Source: Heloderma charlesbogerti (Eukaryota; Chordata; Lepidosauria; Squamata; Helodermatidae). Taken from it: a stretch of DNA of 64,000 bases. The DNA is taken from contig JANEZZ010001383.1 of the NCBI GenBank assembly GCA_026122225.1, forward strand, positions 233,493-297,492, given 5' to 3'. Below the pieces are notes generated by a model, which made no database searches, was not told where the DNA came from, and was given only the letters and a program-made list of their open reading frames with translations. Both the position numbers and the translations under genes were made by a program. Shown here one piece after another: positions 63,501-64,000 of the stretch (the stretch's first letter is position 1; each line of letters opens with the position of its first letter).

Positions 63501-64000
63501 CAGGGTTGCCTCTGAGCGCAGGGAGTGGCAGAGTAGTTCAGATTGTGAAGAAGAACCGCCAGACATGGGGGAGGTAGTTTCCCAGGCTTGTCCAGACATG
63601 GCTAGGCAGATCAACTTTTCAACATTCAGTGTGAGTCTATTTCATAACCCCCCAACCCCATATCTATATCTTAACTTTAGATTTTATTATATTCTATCCT
63701 CTAATTCCACGATCTGCCCGCAATTTCGATGCGCACGATCTCTATGGTGGGCAAACTTAGCCAGTTCTACTGGTTGCTGCACCGTAAGTGACCAGACCTC
63801 GCGTAATCCTGCCTCGCGTAGTCATCGCTTATCTCTCCTCCACCAACATTTTTTGATATTCGAGCTAAACTTCCCACTCTCTTCCAAATACTTCACAAAA
63901 TCCCACCCATCCTCTACCTTGCTAATAAATCACACTCTTTAGCATCAGCATGCTTGTCTTCATCACTCATATTCTCGCGAGATATTGTACTATAAATAAC
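63501..64000. other. No gene recognised
   Basis: Examined for the missing chemokine exon 3 (a conserved Cys and Trp before a stop). None was found on the + strand. Confidence 0.35.

Overview
This window looks like accessory, gene-poor DNA from a squamate reptile (lizard or snake). The support is the repeat mix: BovB/RTE, CR1, L2, L1-like and Penelope-like retroelements, a Sauria-type SINE, two other tRNA-headed SINE families, a small Ty3/Gypsy element, and many non-autonomous hAT-like and Harbinger-like DNA elements, with typical amniote CA, GA and GAAA microsatellites. The species cannot be named from the sequence. No rRNA or functional tRNA gene, CRISPR array or prokaryotic feature was seen.

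The only host gene I can support is a small CC-chemokine family. One copy (59,681-61,481, + strand) has a TATA box, a signal-peptide exon and a CC-motif exon with good splice sites; its third exon is not in the window. A second copy (37,320-38,260) has a near-identical promoter and exon 1. An 860-bp inverted-repeat DNA element splits its signal peptide, and no CC exon is found where the paralogue predicts one. Further relics of the same promoter lie on the - strand near 33.4-33.8 kb and 49.5-49.8 kb (with 44.6 kb), inside a diverged segmental duplication (about 32.1-33.8 kb versus 42.9-49.8 kb). An inverted upstream stretch lies at 33.88-34.03 kb. The picture is tandem and inverted chemokine duplication followed by decay.

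Layout. 0-27 kb: old nested repeats (SINEs, L2 and CR1 fragments, hAT-type MITEs, an L1-like C-terminus, a Penelope GIY-YIG module) with no convincing host gene. 27.2-28.1 kb: an 870-bp hAT-like element built of nested palindromes. 28.1-31 kb: long L2. 32-34 kb: duplicated block A. 34.5-37 kb: Harbinger-like MITE containing a BovB with an intact reverse-transcriptase ORF and a 12-bp target duplication. 37-39.2 kb: broken chemokine and two 5S-rRNA-headed, CR1-tailed SINE copies. 39.2-41.3 kb: CR1 and a second young L2. 42.9-49.8 kb: duplicated block B, split by BovB, SINE, MITE, CR1 and a 3.9-kb hAT carrying a BED-finger transposase remnant. 50-54 kb: CR1, MITE and probable Penelope remains. 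54.1-58.8 kb: decayed Gypsy with LTRs and nested insertions. 59-61.5 kb: the chemokine gene. 61.5-64 kb: CR1-like LINE, SINEs and a hAT.

Many insertions carry target-site duplications, and several have empty sites in a paralogue within the window, so relative ages can be read directly. Family names come from motif recognition only; no database search was run.
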